A stretch of 64,000 nucleotides of DNA from JAIVJZ01 sp035645695 (GTDB lineage Bacteria > Acidobacteriota > Blastocatellia > Pyrinomonadales > Pyrinomonadaceae), in assembly GCA_035645695.1 (NCBI GenBank), contig DASQMC010000027.1, positions 62,001-126,000 on the forward strand, in the 5' to 3' direction. Positions within the stretch are counted from its first letter, which is position 1; every line of letters begins with the position of its first letter. The position numbers were made by a program, and so were the translations under genes. The notes beneath the pieces were generated by a model that did not search any database, was not told the origin of the DNA, and saw nothing but the letters and a program-made list of their open reading frames with translations. This document shows positions 63,371 to 64,000 of the stretch, piece after piece.

Positions 63371-63643
63371 ATGGAAGAGTCTTCGCCACACACCGACAGG
63401 CGTGAAGAATTTCTGACCGCGCGCCAACTCGCCGTACTCTTACAGGTGAGCGAATCCACCGTGCGCCGCCTCGCACGCGAAGGCCGCATCCCCTCCATCC
63501 GGCTCACGCCGCGCCTCCTGCGCTTCCATCTCTCGTCCGTGTTGAGCGCGCTCGACGGCGCGCAAACTAAAACTCGCACCCGCCGCGCGACGCCGCAACA
63601 GGCGGCCGACGATACGCAGCTCTCCTTTGAAGACTTAATGTGA
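63371..63643 (+). CDS. Excisionase-type helix-turn-helix protein
   Basis: 90 residues. The MerR/excisionase HTH is at about 14-52: FLTARQLAVLLQVSESTVRRL then AREGRIPSIRLTPRLLRF, where the second line matches the usual RIPSIRL wing. The C-terminus is short and charged, ending SFEDLM. It could regulate neighbours. No integrase or phage gene is close, so a mobile-element origin is not supported. In the same unit as the CarboxypepD_reg gene. Confidence 0.85.
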   Translation: MEESSPHTDRREEFLTARQLAVLLQVSESTVRRLAREGRIPSIRLTPRLLRFHLSSVLSALDGAQTKTRTRRATPQQAADDTQLSFEDLM

Positions 63644-63659
63644 GAATGAAGATTTGACG

Positions 63660-63701
63660 CGACACAACCCGCGCGCCTGTCGAAGCGCGCGGGTTGTGTC
63701 G
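63660..63701. terminator. Perfect hairpin between convergent genes
   Basis: A 17-bp perfect stem (CGACACAACCCGCGCGC) with an 8-base loop, then TTCCTCTCT. Serves both flanking genes. Confidence 0.85.
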
Positions 63702-63723
63702 TTCCTCTCTGCCGGAATGCCTG

Positions 63724-64000
63724 CTATCTGGTCGCGCGGCGGCGAATGCCCACGAGTTCCTTGCTGATGTCTACCCAGCGATTGTCGCGCTTCAGATAGA
63801 TGCGCGGCTGTGCGAACGGATATTTTCTGGCGAAGGCCGGGTTGGCGGCGAGAAGCGGCCGGATGGTTGCGGCGTCGCCGGTCGTCACGCGCCAGCGGCC
63901 GCCCTCGCGCACGAGGTATTGCCGCGCCACGATCTTAGCCTCGCCCGAGAACGGCGCGCGGGCGCGGCCATAAACTACCGAATCAACCATGCCGACATCG
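63724..64000 (-). CDS. SnoaL/DUF4440-like protein, 5' end beyond the window
   Basis: The frame stays open past the last base, so the true start lies outside. About 91 residues are visible. The pattern ARAPFSGEAKIVARQYLVREGGRWRV is that of the last strands of NTF2-like domains (SnoaL/DUF4440): a polar beta sheet ending in RWRV. A positively charged C-terminal tail follows (ELVGIRRRATR). The substrate pocket cannot be judged. An internal Met near 63990 is probably not the start. Confidence 0.6.
   Translation of the reverse strand, partial: DVGMVDSVVYGRARAPFSGEAKIVARQYLVREGGRWRVTTGDAATIRPLLAANPAFARKYPFAQPRIYLKRDNRWVDISKELVGIRRRATR

Noticed and set aside
63371..63643. Integrated element signalled by the excisionase-like HTH
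   Set aside because: No integrase, attachment repeat or phage gene is near; such HTH proteins also act as ordinary regulators.

Overview
The window is high-GC bacterial DNA, very probably from an Acidobacteriota chromosome and most likely class Blastocatellia. The evidence is a VWFA-related protein of the type expanded in Acidobacteria, two secreted proteins ending in paired DUF4214-like domains (one with SBBP repeats), a B12-dependent ribonucleotide reductase, a bacilliredoxin-like YtxJ protein, and many TPR, zinc-ribbon and CarboxypepD_reg proteins. Coding density is high and the genes form short units of one to five. There is one tRNA, tRNA-Leu(CAG). I see no rRNA, CRISPR array, prophage or transposase.

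Layout. 0-8 kb: a secreted TPR-CHAT protease-like protein, then small redox, signalling and metal-binding genes (YtxJ, DUF971, response regulator, SemiSWEET-like, DUF2267-like, seven-iron ferredoxin). 8-17 kb: a PrsW protease translationally coupled to an MBL phosphodiesterase, a membrane TPR-like protein, an orphan Wza-like exporter, DUF1003 and a matrixin-like metalloprotease. 17-23 kb: a 1031-residue TPR-sigma54 activator divergent from an APC permease. 23-38 kb: housekeeping and envelope genes (purD, pspA with a coiled-coil partner, hslO, nrdJ, acid phosphatase, TerC, polyprenyl synthase, BON, HDAC-like). 38-46 kb: a signalling block (SpoIIE phosphatase, degenerate D12-methylase-like protein, HD-GYP, PATAN-DnaJ-TPR, hybrid-looking histidine kinase). 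46-56 kb: GNAT, an M20 homologue with a damaged metal site, ligA, tRNA-Leu, and yggS-yggT-yggU-yebC-ruvC. 56-64 kb: secreted or surface proteins (SBBP, VWFA, CarboxypepD_reg), a LysW-like carrier without partners, an excisionase-type HTH and an edge-truncated gene.

The most striking feature is not a gene. Twelve intergenic inverted repeats have arms built from tandem 7-nt units. The unit differs between loci (AGTGAGC, TCGTGAA, GTGATGA, GGTGACA, GCGGAAC/GATGAAC, GTTTCAG), but the architecture is shared. They sit exactly between stop codons, often containing the stop, and fill almost the whole gap at six of eleven convergent junctions. The other five convergent junctions carry ordinary hairpins. 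Every unit carries TGA on one strand, and because 7 is 1 modulo 3, three tandem copies place stops in all three frames. A separate nested REP-type cluster lies at 38.1-38.4 kb.
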